Program-made: the position numbers and the translations under genes
The notes under the pieces: model-generated
Databases searched by the model: none
What the model was told of the DNA's origin: nothing
Seen by the model: only the letters and a program-made list of their open reading frames with translations
Shown here: one piece after another, positions 63,944-64,000 of the stretch
How the letters are laid out: every line of letters starts with the position of its first letter
How positions within the stretch are numbered: position 1 is the stretch's first letter
NCBI RefSeq assembly: GCF_023074185.1
Contig: NZ_JADPKY010000041.1
Coordinates: 1-64,000, forward strand
From: Bradyrhizobium sp. 132
Lineage (GTDB): Bacteria; Pseudomonadota; Alphaproteobacteria; Rhizobiales; Xanthobacteraceae
Length of the DNA: 64,000 nucleotides
Direction of reading: 5' to 3'

Positions 63944-64000
63944 TCAAAACGCGAACTGCGTGCGCATCGCGACAGCGTCGAACTTCGAGCCGACATCGGC
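63944..64000 (-). CDS. C-terminal end of an outer-membrane beta-barrel protein (partial)
   Basis: Read on the minus strand, the last 57 bases encode ADVGSKFDAVAMRTQFAF and a TGA stop. Alternating polar/hydrophobic residues and a terminal phenylalanine are the classic last strand of a porin or similar barrel, the signal read by the BAM complex. The rest of the gene lies beyond the window. The porin subtype cannot be decided from 18 residues. Confidence 0.55.
   Translation of the reverse strand, partial: ADVGSKFDAVAMRTQFAF

Overview
The window looks like a chromosomal segment of an alphaproteobacterium of the Bradyrhizobium / Nitrobacteraceae type. The evidence is high GC with strong G/C third-position bias, adenylate kinase between secY and rpsM, ribosomal and RNA polymerase proteins I recognise as Bradyrhizobium-like, and dispersed palindromic repeats of the kind common in that genus. 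Species cannot be fixed from this sequence alone.

Layout. (1) 1-4023: ordinary metabolic genes (two SDR oxidoreductases, a histidine phosphatase, a class C beta-lactamase-like serine hydrolase) with two copies of one dispersed palindromic repeat. (2) 4187-4262: tRNA-Trp(CCA). (3) 4269-21872: an 18-gene island of sugar-modification enzymes. The first 16 genes lie on the minus strand, mostly with overlapping ends; the last two (SIS isomerase and a C-methyltransferase) lie on the plus strand. It holds two 'sporadic carbohydrate cluster' families, a split transketolase, two DegT aminotransferases, a nucleotidyltransferase-kinase fusion, a HAD phosphatase, a small-molecule kinase, two epimerases and four methyltransferases. 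There is no recognisable glycosyltransferase, flippase or polymerase, so it probably makes and activates one or more unusual sugars for a surface glycan assembled elsewhere. (4) 22048-35812: secE-nusG-rplK-rplA, a 2-hydroxyacid dehydrogenase, rplJ-rplL, rpoB-rpoC. (5) 35949-41328: an accessory patch of three genes: a flavin amine-oxidase/methyltransferase fusion, an ABC exporter with very acidic ends, and a frameshifted FAD monooxygenase. (6) 41993-61337: the str, S10, spc and alpha ribosomal clusters from rpsL to rplQ in nearly canonical order, closed by a strong terminator. (7) 61500-64000: an SDR, a zinc-type alcohol dehydrogenase divergent from a HxlR regulator, and the last codons of an outer-membrane beta-barrel protein running off the window.

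The ribosomal part works as the core gene-expression block: tRNA, Sec translocon, elongation factors, ribosomal proteins and RNA polymerase subunits. It is unusually rich in perfect intercistronic hairpins (nusG/rplK, rplL/rpoB, rpoB/rpoC, tuf/rpsJ, rplO/secY, secY/adk, rpsM/rpsK, rpsK/rpoA, rpoA/rplQ), which suggests internal attenuation or processing points.

The best candidates for something new are the sugar island lodged between tRNA-Trp and secE, the domain-inverted nucleotidyltransferase-kinase inside it, an adenylate kinase with a histone-H1-like lysine tail of about 95 residues, and the redox/methyltransferase/exporter patch between rpoC and rpsL.
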